A stretch of 11,797 nt of DNA, taken from positions 1 through 11,797 of the forward strand of contig JACCTQ010000105.1 of assembly GCA_013812265.1 (NCBI GenBank), written 5' to 3'. Shown here in pieces: positions 1 to 4,824 of this stretch. Position 1 is the first letter of the stretch; every line of letters begins with the position of its first letter. This stretch comes from Actinomycetota bacterium. GTDB lineage: Bacteria > Actinomycetota > Thermoleophilia > Gaiellales > Gaiellaceae. The notes below the pieces were generated by a model, which made no database searches, was not told where the DNA came from, and was given only the letters and a program-made list of their open reading frames with translations. The position numbers and the translations under genes are program-made.

Positions 1-511
1 AGAGCAGGCCGACCTCGGGGTGCTCGAGCTGGAGGATCTCCTCCGCGAAGAGCGCGCCCATGTGGGCGAACTGAAACAGGTGCTCGGGGCGTGCGTCAGC
101 GTTGGCGCCGCAATCCAGGAGAACGGAGACACCCCTCTCGGCCGGGATCGGGACGGCGATGGCGGGGCGGAACACGCCGGCGAGGCGGCGGAGCTCGAGC
201 AGGCACGCCGCGAGCATCGCCCCCGTGTTTCCCGCCGAGACCACGGCGTCAGCGCGGCCTTCACCGACCGCCCGGCAGGCCGAGACGAGCGAGCTCTCGG
301 GCTTCGAACGGACCGCGTCCGCCGGCTTCTCGTCCATCTCGATCACGTCGGGTGCTTCCACGAGATCCAGGCCACCGGTGTCCAGCCCGGGTGGCCCGAA
401 GACAATCGGTCGGAGCTCCGGCGAAGCGGCCGCGCACGCCCCGGCCACGACCTCGGCGGGGCCACGATCTCCACCCATCGCGTCGACCGCGACCCGAACC
501 GGTGTGATCAA
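1..511 (-). CDS. plsX: Phosphate acyltransferase PlsX (partial, N-terminal part)
   Basis: PlsX converts acyl-ACP to acyl-phosphate, the acyl donor for PlsY in phospholipid synthesis; it is a peripheral membrane enzyme. The reading frame runs off the left edge of the window, leaving about 170 N-terminal residues. Family motifs are clear: DAMGGD at residues 10-15, VIEMDEKPADAV near 56-66, SAGNTGA at 92-98, and LLDCGANAD followed by PEHLFQFAHMG at about 131-152. I chose the TTG at 511 because it lies a few codons before the conserved RVAVDAMGGD start; the next in-frame ATG is inside that motif. No good Shine-Dalgarno precedes it. It begins 15 nt after the rpmF stop, in the usual rpmF-plsX order, and is probably co-transcribed. 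The segment between the first beta strand and VIEM looks about 20 residues shorter than in E. coli or Bacillus PlsX. Confidence 0.93.
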   Translation of the reverse strand, partial: MITPVRVAVDAMGGDRGPAEVVAGACAAASPELRPIVFGPPGLDTGGLDLVEAPDVIEMDEKPADAVRSKPESSLVSACRAVGEGRADAVVSAGNTGAMLAACLLELRRLAGVFRPAIAVPIPAERGVSVLLDCGANADARPEHLFQFAHMGALFAEEILQLEHPEVGLL

Positions 512-526
512 CGTAGAGGCCGGTCC

Positions 527-715
527 CTACGGAGCGGATGTGCGGAGCGGCTCGACCTCGCGTCCCCGGTAGGTCCGGCAGTTGGGGCAGACGTGGTGCG
601 GGCGCTTGGGCTGGTGGCAGACCGGGCACTCGTTCACGCGCGGCGCCTCGATTCGGTGCTGCGCCCGTCGCTTGTCCCGGCGCGCCTTCGAGGTCTTTTT
701 CTTGGGGACTGCCAT
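527..715 (-). CDS. rpmF: 50S ribosomal protein L32
   Basis: This is a small basic ribosomal protein of 62 residues, normal for L32. It starts with the family hallmark MAVPKKKTSKARRDKRRA and carries a zinc ribbon formed by CPVC and CPNC. The frame stays open upstream to about 859, but homology begins exactly at the ATG at 715, so I take that as the start. No Shine-Dalgarno is visible (the ATG is preceded by GGCCGGCC). A TATACT box lies 12 nt upstream, suggesting a very short leader. In many bacteria rpmF follows a DUF177/yceD gene and precedes plsX. Here plsX follows as expected, but the DUF177 gene is separated from rpmF by an opposing ABC-F gene, so rpmF probably depends on its own promoter. 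Confidence 0.96.
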   Translation of the reverse strand: MAVPKKKTSKARRDKRRAQHRIEAPRVNECPVCHQPKRPHHVCPNCRTYRGREVEPLRTSAP

Positions 716-727
716 GGCCGGCCGGTG

Positions 728-733
728 AGTATA
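728..733 (-). promoter_or_regulatory. Candidate -10 box (TATACT) of rpmF-plsX
   Basis: On the minus strand TATACT lies 12 nt before the rpmF ATG, giving a predicted leader of only about 6 nt. I see no convincing -35 hexamer at 16-18 bp spacing. Support comes from similar TA(T/G)ACT boxes near the starts of rpmB, recG and the SepIVA-like gene, and from the need for a separate promoter here. Confidence 0.45.
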
Positions 734-753
734 GCCAGGCGTTACAATCACTC

Positions 754-777
754 CGGCGCCTCGCAGCGCCGTTTTAT
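754..777 (+). terminator. Terminator-like hairpin with short T-run upstream of ABC-F
   Basis: CGGCGC (754-759) pairs perfectly with GCGCCG (766-771) around a 6-nt loop, and TTTTAT follows at once. It has intrinsic-terminator shape for plus-strand transcription. No plus-strand gene lies upstream to be terminated, so premature termination in the ABC-F leader is the natural reading. The stem is only 6 bp and the T-run 4 nt. Confidence 0.4.
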
Positions 778-832
778 GCGTGCCTGATCGCTTCATACCG
801 TAGTCCGGCCCTACCCGGCCGTCTCGCCGATC

Positions 833-838
833 AGGAGG
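833..838 (+). promoter_or_regulatory. Shine-Dalgarno AGGAGG fixing the TTG start of ABC-F
   Basis: A full AGGAGG sits 5 nt before the TTG at 844. It decides the start, because the frame is open far upstream and has no ATG where homology begins. It is also the strand that would be masked by the 780-790/828-841 stem. Confidence 0.75.
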
Positions 839-843
839 CACCC

Positions 844-2442
844 TTGTCACACCGTCCATTCGGCACGCTCAGTGCCATACATGTTTCCAAGCACCGCGGC
901 GGTCGGCCCGTGCTCAGAGACGTGTCGCTCACCGTCGGCTCGAGGAGCCGCGTTGGCGTCGTGGGCCCCAACGGCATCGGCAAGTCGACGCTGCTTCAGG
1001 TCCTTGCCGGGCTGATGGAGCCGGACGCCGGCTCGGTCAGCCGCGCACCCTCGACGCTCGAGGTCGGATACCTGCCCCAGGAGAGCGACGCGAGGCTCGA
1101 TGAGTCAGTGCGCGCGTATCTCGCTCGGAGGACCGGGGTCGCGGACGCCGAGCGCGCGCTCCACGAGGCCGCCGGAGCGCTTGTGGAGCAACCCTCGAGC
1201 GGCGATGCTTACAGCGAGGCGCTCGACCGATTCCTCGCACTGGGCGGAGCTGACATGGACGCCAGAGCAGCCTCGGCATGTGCCGCCGTCGGCCTGGAGC
1301 CACGATATCTCGACGCTCGAATGTCTGAGCTTTCCGGCGGAGAGCGCGCCCGGGCGGCGCTCGCGGCGCTGGCCTTGGCGCGATTCGAGATCTTCCTCCT
1401 CGACGAGCCTACGAATGACCTCGACTTCGACGGGCTCGAGCAGCTGGAGCGATTTCTGTCGTCCGTGCCGGGCGCGGTCGTCGTCGTCTCGCACGATCGC
1501 GCTTTTCTCGACCGGACCGTGACCCGGGTGTTGGAGTTCGAGGCGGAAACGGGCCGGACGCACGAATATGCGGGCGGCTGGGCCGAATACGAGCGTGCAC
1601 GCGAGGCGAAAGCGGACCGTCACAGGCTCGAGTACGCGCACTACAAGGAGGAGCGGCAACGGTTCGGCGATCTCCTTCAAGAGCGGCGTGGGCAGGCGCG
1701 TGCGGGCGGTAAGCAGGCCAACCGGCGTGGCACCAACGCGCTCTCGTCCAAGGTGCGAACCGCGGAGCGGAGGCTCGAGCGGCTCGAGCGCGTGGAAAAA
1801 CCGTGGAACCCGTGGGAGCTGCACCTCGCGCTGACACCCGGGACGCGCGGAGGCGATGTCGCGGCTCGGCTCGAACGCGCGGTCGTGGAGCGCCCGGGCT
1901 TTCGGCTCGGCCCGGTCGACCTCGAGCTGCGCTGGCAGGACCGCCTGGCCGTTGTTGGCCCGAACGGAAGTGGCAAGACCACGTTACTCCAGGCGCTCGT
2001 TGGGACGACCCCACTGGCTGCGGGATCTCGCTACATCGGCCCGGGCGTCGTGCTCGGCGAGCTCGACCAGGCGCGCGGCCTCTTCGGCGGCCAGACGCCA
2101 CTCCTCGAGATCTTCACCCGCGAGTCGCAAATCCCGGCTGCGGAGGCGCGCAATCTCCTCGCCAAGTTCAACCTCCGGGCCGACCTGGCTCTGCGGCCGG
2201 CCGGGCGCCTCTCACCCGGCGAGCGCACCCGAGCGGTGCTGGCGCTGCTCTCTGCGCGCGGGGTCAACTGCCTCATTCTCGACGAGCCCACGAACCACCT
2301 CGACCTCGAGGCGATCGAGGAGCTCGAGAACGCCCTGCGTGCGTACGAGGGAACCGTCGTGCTGGTGACCCACGATCGGCGTTTCCTCGAGACCTTCGAC
2401 GCGAGGCGAACTCTCGATCTGAAGACTCCTCAGGGCTCCTAG
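844..2442 (+). CDS. ABC-F family ATPase (ribosome-associated)
   Basis: This is a 532-residue protein with two ABC ATPase domains in one chain and no membrane segments, which defines the ABC-F class of translation factors and ribosome-protection proteins. Domain 1 has Walker A GPNGIGKST (41-49), signature LSGGE (163-167), Walker B LLDEPTND (185-192) and switch His217. Domain 2 has GPNGSGKTT (372-380), LSPGE (456-460), LILDEPTNH (477-485) and His510. Between them a charged helical linker, about residues 255-325, corresponds to the arm that reaches the P-site tRNA and ribosomal centre. Both catalytic Glu residues are present, so two active sites are expected. The second signature has Pro in place of the first Gly, a common variant. 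The TTG start is set by AGGAGG. It is the only plus-strand gene, divergent from rpmF and convergent with DUF177, sharing stop-codon bases with the latter. It could be a housekeeping factor or an antibiotic-resistance type; the leader hints at the latter, but sequence alone does not decide. Confidence 0.93.
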   Translation: MSHRPFGTLSAIHVSKHRGGRPVLRDVSLTVGSRSRVGVVGPNGIGKSTLLQVLAGLMEPDAGSVSRAPSTLEVGYLPQESDARLDESVRAYLARRTGVADAERALHEAAGALVEQPSSGDAYSEALDRFLALGGADMDARAASACAAVGLEPRYLDARMSELSGGERARAALAALALARFEIFLLDEPTNDLDFDGLEQLERFLSSVPGAVVVVSHDRAFLDRTVTRVLEFEAETGRTHEYAGGWAEYERAREAKADRHRLEYAHYKEERQRFGDLLQERRGQARAGGKQANRRGTNALSSKVRTAERRLERLERVEKPWNPWELHLALTPGTRGGDVAARLERAVVERPGFRLGPVDLELRWQDRLAVVGPNGSGKTTLLQALVGTTPLAAGSRYIGPGVVLGELDQARGLFGGQTPLLEIFTRESQIPAAEARNLLAKFNLRADLALRPAGRLSPGERTRAVLALLSARGVNCLILDEPTNHLDLEAIEELENALRAYEGTVVLVTHDRRFLETFDARRTLDLKTPQGS

Positions 2443-2463
2443 GAGCCAGAGCCCTGAGGAGTC
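2424..2463. terminator. Bidirectional terminator-like inverted repeat over two stop codons
   Basis: A perfect 15-bp inverted repeat (2424-2438 with 2449-2463) has a 10-nt loop. It contains the stop codons of both convergent genes: plus TAG at 2440-2442 and minus TAG at 2441-2439. A nested 14-nt palindrome, centred on the shared CTAG, spans 2434-2447 and offers an alternative fold. No T-run follows on either strand, so termination would be of the stem-only or factor-assisted kind. Because it is inside both reading frames, both proteins end in TPQGS-type tails. Confidence 0.6.
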
Positions 2464-2975
2464 TGAGTCTCGAGCTTGTCGCGGAGCGCTGCGAGCGCCT
2501 CCCAGCGGGGATCCGTCTGCTCTTCCACGTGGCCGTGGGGCTCCTCGTTCAGGTTCTTGCCGCAGACAGGGCAGAGCCCCGCGCAATCGGGGCGGCAGAG
2601 AATCTTGACCGGCAGTGCGAGAACAATCGCGTCGCGCGCCCAGGCGGACAGGTCCAGCCGGTCGTCAACGACGTACGGATTCTTGAGCTCGTCGGAGTCG
2701 GCGTTCGTCGCGTGGTACTCGCGCGCGCTGATAGGCAGATCGATGACGGCGTCCCGGAGGCACCGGTAGCAAGGCCCATGGAGCCGTCCCCGAAACGCCA
2801 GCTGGAACACCGTCCCGGTGGTCGCCCGGGTGATGACGAGCTCGGCTGGGACCTCCTGCGGTACCGGCACGTAACGCTCCCCACCGAAGTCCAGCATGGG
2901 TAGCTCGACCTCCTGTGCGTCGCGAAACTCTTCGCCCGACCGCAGCTTCAGGGTTCGCAGGCTGAAGGTAGTCAC
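2439..2975 (-). CDS. DUF177/YceD family protein
   Basis: This is a 178-residue member of the DUF177 (YceD) family, proteins linked to accumulation of large-subunit rRNA and usually encoded next to rpmF. It has a beta-rich N-terminal half with CYRC (Cys69, Cys72) and a C-terminal CRPDCAGLCPVCGKNLN stretch (Cys127, Cys131, Cys135, Cys138), typical of family members with a cysteine cluster; metal binding is plausible but not shown. The GTG at 2975 is preceded 8 nt upstream by GGGGAGG. A nearby ATG at 2983 is out of frame and ends after three codons. It lies downstream of the SepIVA-like gene, as in mycobacteria (Rv2927c-Rv2926c). Its 3' end overlaps the convergent ABC-F gene, and the last residues are shaped by the inverted repeat. 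The molecular role of the family is not settled. Confidence 0.88.
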   Translation of the reverse strand: MTTFSLRTLKLRSGEEFRDAQEVELPMLDFGGERYVPVPQEVPAELVITRATTGTVFQLAFRGRLHGPCYRCLRDAVIDLPISAREYHATNADSDELKNPYVVDDRLDLSAWARDAIVLALPVKILCRPDCAGLCPVCGKNLNEEPHGHVEEQTDPRWEALAALRDKLETQTPQGSGS

Positions 2976-2983
2976 GTTGCCAT

Positions 2984-2990
2984 CCTCCCC
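2984..2990 (-). promoter_or_regulatory. Ribosome-binding site of the DUF177 gene
   Basis: GGGGAGG on the minus strand stands 8 nt before the GTG at 2975. It supports that start over the out-of-frame ATG at 2983 that lies between them. Confidence 0.65.
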
Positions 2991-3037
2991 ACCTCTTGCA
3001 ACGATCTCCCTGGCGTGCTCACGGGGAGCGACCAGCG

Positions 3038-3544
3038 TCAGTAGGACTGGGAGTCGTCCCCGTCGCCGTCGACCGAAATGCCCGCCACCACGGATTCCTG
3101 GGAGCGCTCTTGCAGCCGCTCGCGCCCGCGCTTGACGGCGCCGAGGAACTTGTCCAGATTCGTTTCGAGCGTCTGGAGAATTCCATCGGCCCAGTCCTCC
3201 ATCTCGAGCCGGGTCTCGCGGGCTCCGCGGCGCGCCTCGTCCAGGATGTCCTGCGCCTGACGCTCGGCGAGTCGCACGATCTCGGTCTGTGACGCCTCTC
3301 GCACGGCCTGCTCACGCGCCTCGCCGAGAATGCGATCGCACTCTCGTTTCGCCTCTGCGAGCATCTCCTGCCGCTCCTTCACGATCCAGCGAGCCTGCTT
3401 GATCTCCTCGGGAATCGTGGCGCGCATCTGGTCGAGGATGTCGTAGATCTCCTCGCGGTCGATTCGCACCTGGTCGGTGAGCGGCACGGCCTTGGCGTTG
3501 TGCACGAGGTCGTCGAGCTTGTCGATCAGAACTAGTACGTCCAT
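3038..3544 (-). CDS. SepIVA-like DivIVA-type coiled-coil protein
   Basis: This is a 168-residue, highly charged, mostly helical protein. The N-terminal 42 or so residues (MDVLVLIDKLDDLVHNAKAV..., then REEIYDILDQMRATIPEEI) match the conserved head of mycobacterial SepIVA (Rv2927c), followed by a coiled coil (about 43-150) and the conserved WADGILQTLETNLDKFLGAVKRGRERL region. The tail is acidic (DGDGDDSQSY). SepIVA is a DivIVA-like factor in polar growth and septation in mycobacteria; the same role here is inference. The coiled coil is clearly shorter than the roughly 245-residue mycobacterial protein. Such proteins are often mis-named ATP synthase subunit B because of the helix pattern. It sits between coaD and DUF177 as in other actinobacteria. 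The ATG at 3544 lacks a Shine-Dalgarno, but a TAGACT box lies 9 nt upstream. Confidence 0.78.
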   Translation of the reverse strand: MDVLVLIDKLDDLVHNAKAVPLTDQVRIDREEIYDILDQMRATIPEEIKQARWIVKERQEMLAEAKRECDRILGEAREQAVREASQTEIVRLAERQAQDILDEARRGARETRLEMEDWADGILQTLETNLDKFLGAVKRGRERLQERSQESVVAGISVDGDGDDSQSY

Positions 3545-3553
3545 AGGGGGATA

Positions 3554-3559
3554 AGTCTA
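3554..3559 (-). promoter_or_regulatory. Candidate -10 box (TAGACT) of the SepIVA-like gene
   Basis: TAGACT on the minus strand ends 9 nt before the ATG, in the 57-nt gap after coaD. At that spacing transcription would start at or within a few nt of the ATG, giving a leaderless mRNA, which fits the absence of a Shine-Dalgarno. No clear -35 is visible. Confidence 0.4.
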
Positions 3560-3601
3560 ATGGCTGGATCGGAGCCTTCGCCCGTGAGACGCTCCTGACG
3601 T

Positions 3602-4132
3602 TTATTCGGCGGGGCTGACCGGCGGTCCGGGCCGCCCGTGAGGGAACATCGCCGCGAGCCGGCGCGCGACCGCCTCCGGCACGAGCTCGTGCACCTTGCC
3701 TCCGAACGCCGCGATCTCCTTCACTCCGCTCGAGGACACGAAGCTGAACTGCGGCCGCGCCATCACGTACATCGTTTCCACCTCCGGGGCGAGTATCCGG
3801 TTCAGGTGGTTCATCTGGAACTCCCATTCGAAATCCGAGATCGCCCGCAGCCCCTTGATCATGATCTTCGCGTTCCAGCGCCGCGCGAAATCGACGACGA
3901 GCTCGGAGAAGATCTCGACCTCCACGTTCTCGCGGGCCCCGAGCGCCTCGCGGAGGAAATCCACCCGCTCGTCCACCGAGAACAGCGTCCGCTTGTGCTG
4001 AGGCTCACCCACGACGCCGACGACCACACGGTCGAAGATCGCGGCGGCCCGCTCGATCACATCCAGGTGCCCCAGCGTGACCGGGTCGTAGCTGCCCGGG
4101 TAGATCGCGGTGACGGGATCCGCAGCGCTCAT
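3602..4132 (-). CDS. coaD: Phosphopantetheine adenylyltransferase
   Basis: This enzyme transfers AMP from ATP to 4'-phosphopantetheine to give dephospho-CoA, the fourth step of CoA synthesis in the cytoplasm. The protein has 176 residues, slightly longer than usual because of the tail. Nucleotidyltransferase motifs are intact: GSYDPVTLGH (13-22, with the T/HxGH histidine His22), KRTLFSVDER (47-56), KGLRAISDFEWEFQMNHLNR (93-112) and the C-terminal SSSGVKEIA (133-141). The ATG at 4132 overlaps the rsmD stop as ATGA, so the two are probably translationally coupled. The frame stays open well upstream to 4804, but that extension is a shadow of rsmD. rsmD-coaD adjacency is common in bacteria. Confidence 0.96.
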   Translation of the reverse strand: MSAADPVTAIYPGSYDPVTLGHLDVIERAAAIFDRVVVGVVGEPQHKRTLFSVDERVDFLREALGARENVEVEIFSELVVDFARRWNAKIMIKGLRAISDFEWEFQMNHLNRILAPEVETMYVMARPQFSFVSSSGVKEIAAFGGKVHELVPEAVARRLAAMFPHGRPGPPVSPAE

Positions 4133-4671
4133 GCGGATTCGAAGAGCGTCAGGCGCGCTGCACCATAGCGCCGGCTCGTCCGCACGGCGAGCGGCAACTC
4201 GGGCTCGACGTTCGCGGACGTCTCGACGACGACGAGGCCGCCGTCGGCAACCGCCGCCGGGAGATACGACGCGAGTGAGGTTTGCAGAGAGGAAAACATG
4301 CCGTAGGGCGGGTCGACGAGCACGAGATCGTATCGGCTCCCCCTGGCCGCCTCGTCTGCGAGCACCTCGATCGCGTCCGAGCAGAGCACCTGGGCGCCGG
4401 TCAGCCGCAACTTGTCGAGGTTTCGGTTGATCACTCGACAGGCCTCGGGGTCCGTTTCGACGAAGACCGCCCGCTCGGCACCGCGAGACAGGGCTTCGAG
4501 GCCCATCGCCCCCGATCCGGCGAACAGATCGAGCACCGTCGCTCCGTCGACGGGGCCGATGAGGTTGAACGCGGCCTCGCGGACCCGGTCGCCGGTCGGC
4601 CGCGTGTCCAACCCCCTGGGGGCAGAGATCGTCGCGCCGCGGCGGGAGCCGGAGATTATGCGCAAAGCCAC
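4129..4671 (-). CDS. rsmD: 16S rRNA (guanine966-N2)-methyltransferase RsmD
   Basis: RsmD methylates G966 of 16S rRNA using SAM. The protein as called is 180 residues, normal for the family. It begins at the conserved LRIISGSRRG, has TRPTGDRVREAAFNLI (23-38), SAM-binding motif I DLFAGSG (48-54) and the catalytic DPPY (120-123). The start is uncertain. I chose GTG at 4671, two codons before the conserved LRIISG; TTG at 4665 is also possible. A further in-frame GTG at 4731 lies inside a palindromic repeat and would add 20 unconserved residues. No clear Shine-Dalgarno favours any of them. It is downstream of recG and overlaps coaD by 4 nt. Confidence 0.94.
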   Translation of the reverse strand: MALRIISGSRRGATISAPRGLDTRPTGDRVREAAFNLIGPVDGATVLDLFAGSGAMGLEALSRGAERAVFVETDPEACRVINRNLDKLRLTGAQVLCSDAIEVLADEAARGSRYDLVLVDPPYGMFSSLQTSLASYLPAAVADGGLVVVETSANVEPELPLAVRTSRRYGAARLTLFESA

Positions 4672-4702
4672 GGGACTCGCAATCCGAGACCCGGCGGCCG
4701 GG

Positions 4703-4739
4703 CCGAGCGACTGCTTGTGGCTCTGAGCCACAAGCTCGG
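4703..4739. repeat. Palindromic repeat, copy A
   Basis: An 11-bp perfect inverted repeat (4713-4723 with 4725-4735) is centred on one T. A further outer pairing of CCGAG (4703-4707) with CTCGG (4735-4739) is possible at the cost of a bulge. The 19-nt core TTGTGGCTCTGAGCCACAA is identical to that in copy B 70 nt away. On the minus strand the element supplies an in-frame GTG to rsmD. Confidence 0.6.
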
Positions 4740-4779
4740 TCTAGCGCCTCGAGGCAGTAGCGCAACCGCTGGGCCGCGC

Positions 4780-4814
4780 GTAGGGGTTTGTGGCTCTGAG
4801 CCACAAACCCCTAC
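4780..4814. repeat. Palindromic repeat, copy B (strong hairpin after recG)
   Basis: A perfect 17-bp inverted repeat (4780-4796 with 4798-4814) is centred on one T. It begins 10 nt after the recG stop and shares its 19-nt core with copy A. It could act as an RNA 3'-end stabiliser or terminator for recG, but no T-run follows on either strand. Two copies with one core look more like a dispersed palindromic (REP-like) element than a simple terminator. Confidence 0.65.
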
Positions 4815-4824
4815 GGGGGCGCGC

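Larger units (their letters stand above)
743..841 (+). promoter_or_regulatory. Structured 5' leader of the ABC-F gene (possible attenuator)
   Basis: This is the plus-strand part of the divergent rpmF/ABC-F intergenic region. A possible -10 box, TACAAT, is at 743-748 with no clear -35. It is followed by a GC hairpin with a T-run (754-775). A second stem pairs 780-790 with 828-841: eight contiguous base pairs, then three more across an AGG bulge. It encloses a 5-bp hairpin at 806-821. The right arm of the large stem contains the AGGAGG that serves the ABC-F start. A three-codon ORF (ATG CGT GCC TGA, 776-787) overlaps the left arm; in the same frame a GTG at 725 would give a 20-residue peptide. 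This is the layout of ribosome-sensing leaders of resistance genes. The pairing is read from the sequence; the regulation is inference. Confidence 0.4.

Noticed and set aside
796..801. TACCGT as a -10 box for ABC-F
   Set aside because: Poor match, no -35, and it would remove the structured leader; TACAAT at 743-748 is better, though still unproven.
1803..2903. 366-codon plus-strand ORF over the ABC-F 3' half and DUF177
   Set aside because: It shadows two genes with clear motifs and its own translation is unremarkable and Arg-rich.
3602..4804. 400-codon minus-strand ORF that could be a fused coaD
   Set aside because: Only the last 176 codons match CoaD; the rest is an alternative frame of rsmD and of the palindromic repeats, with no family motif.
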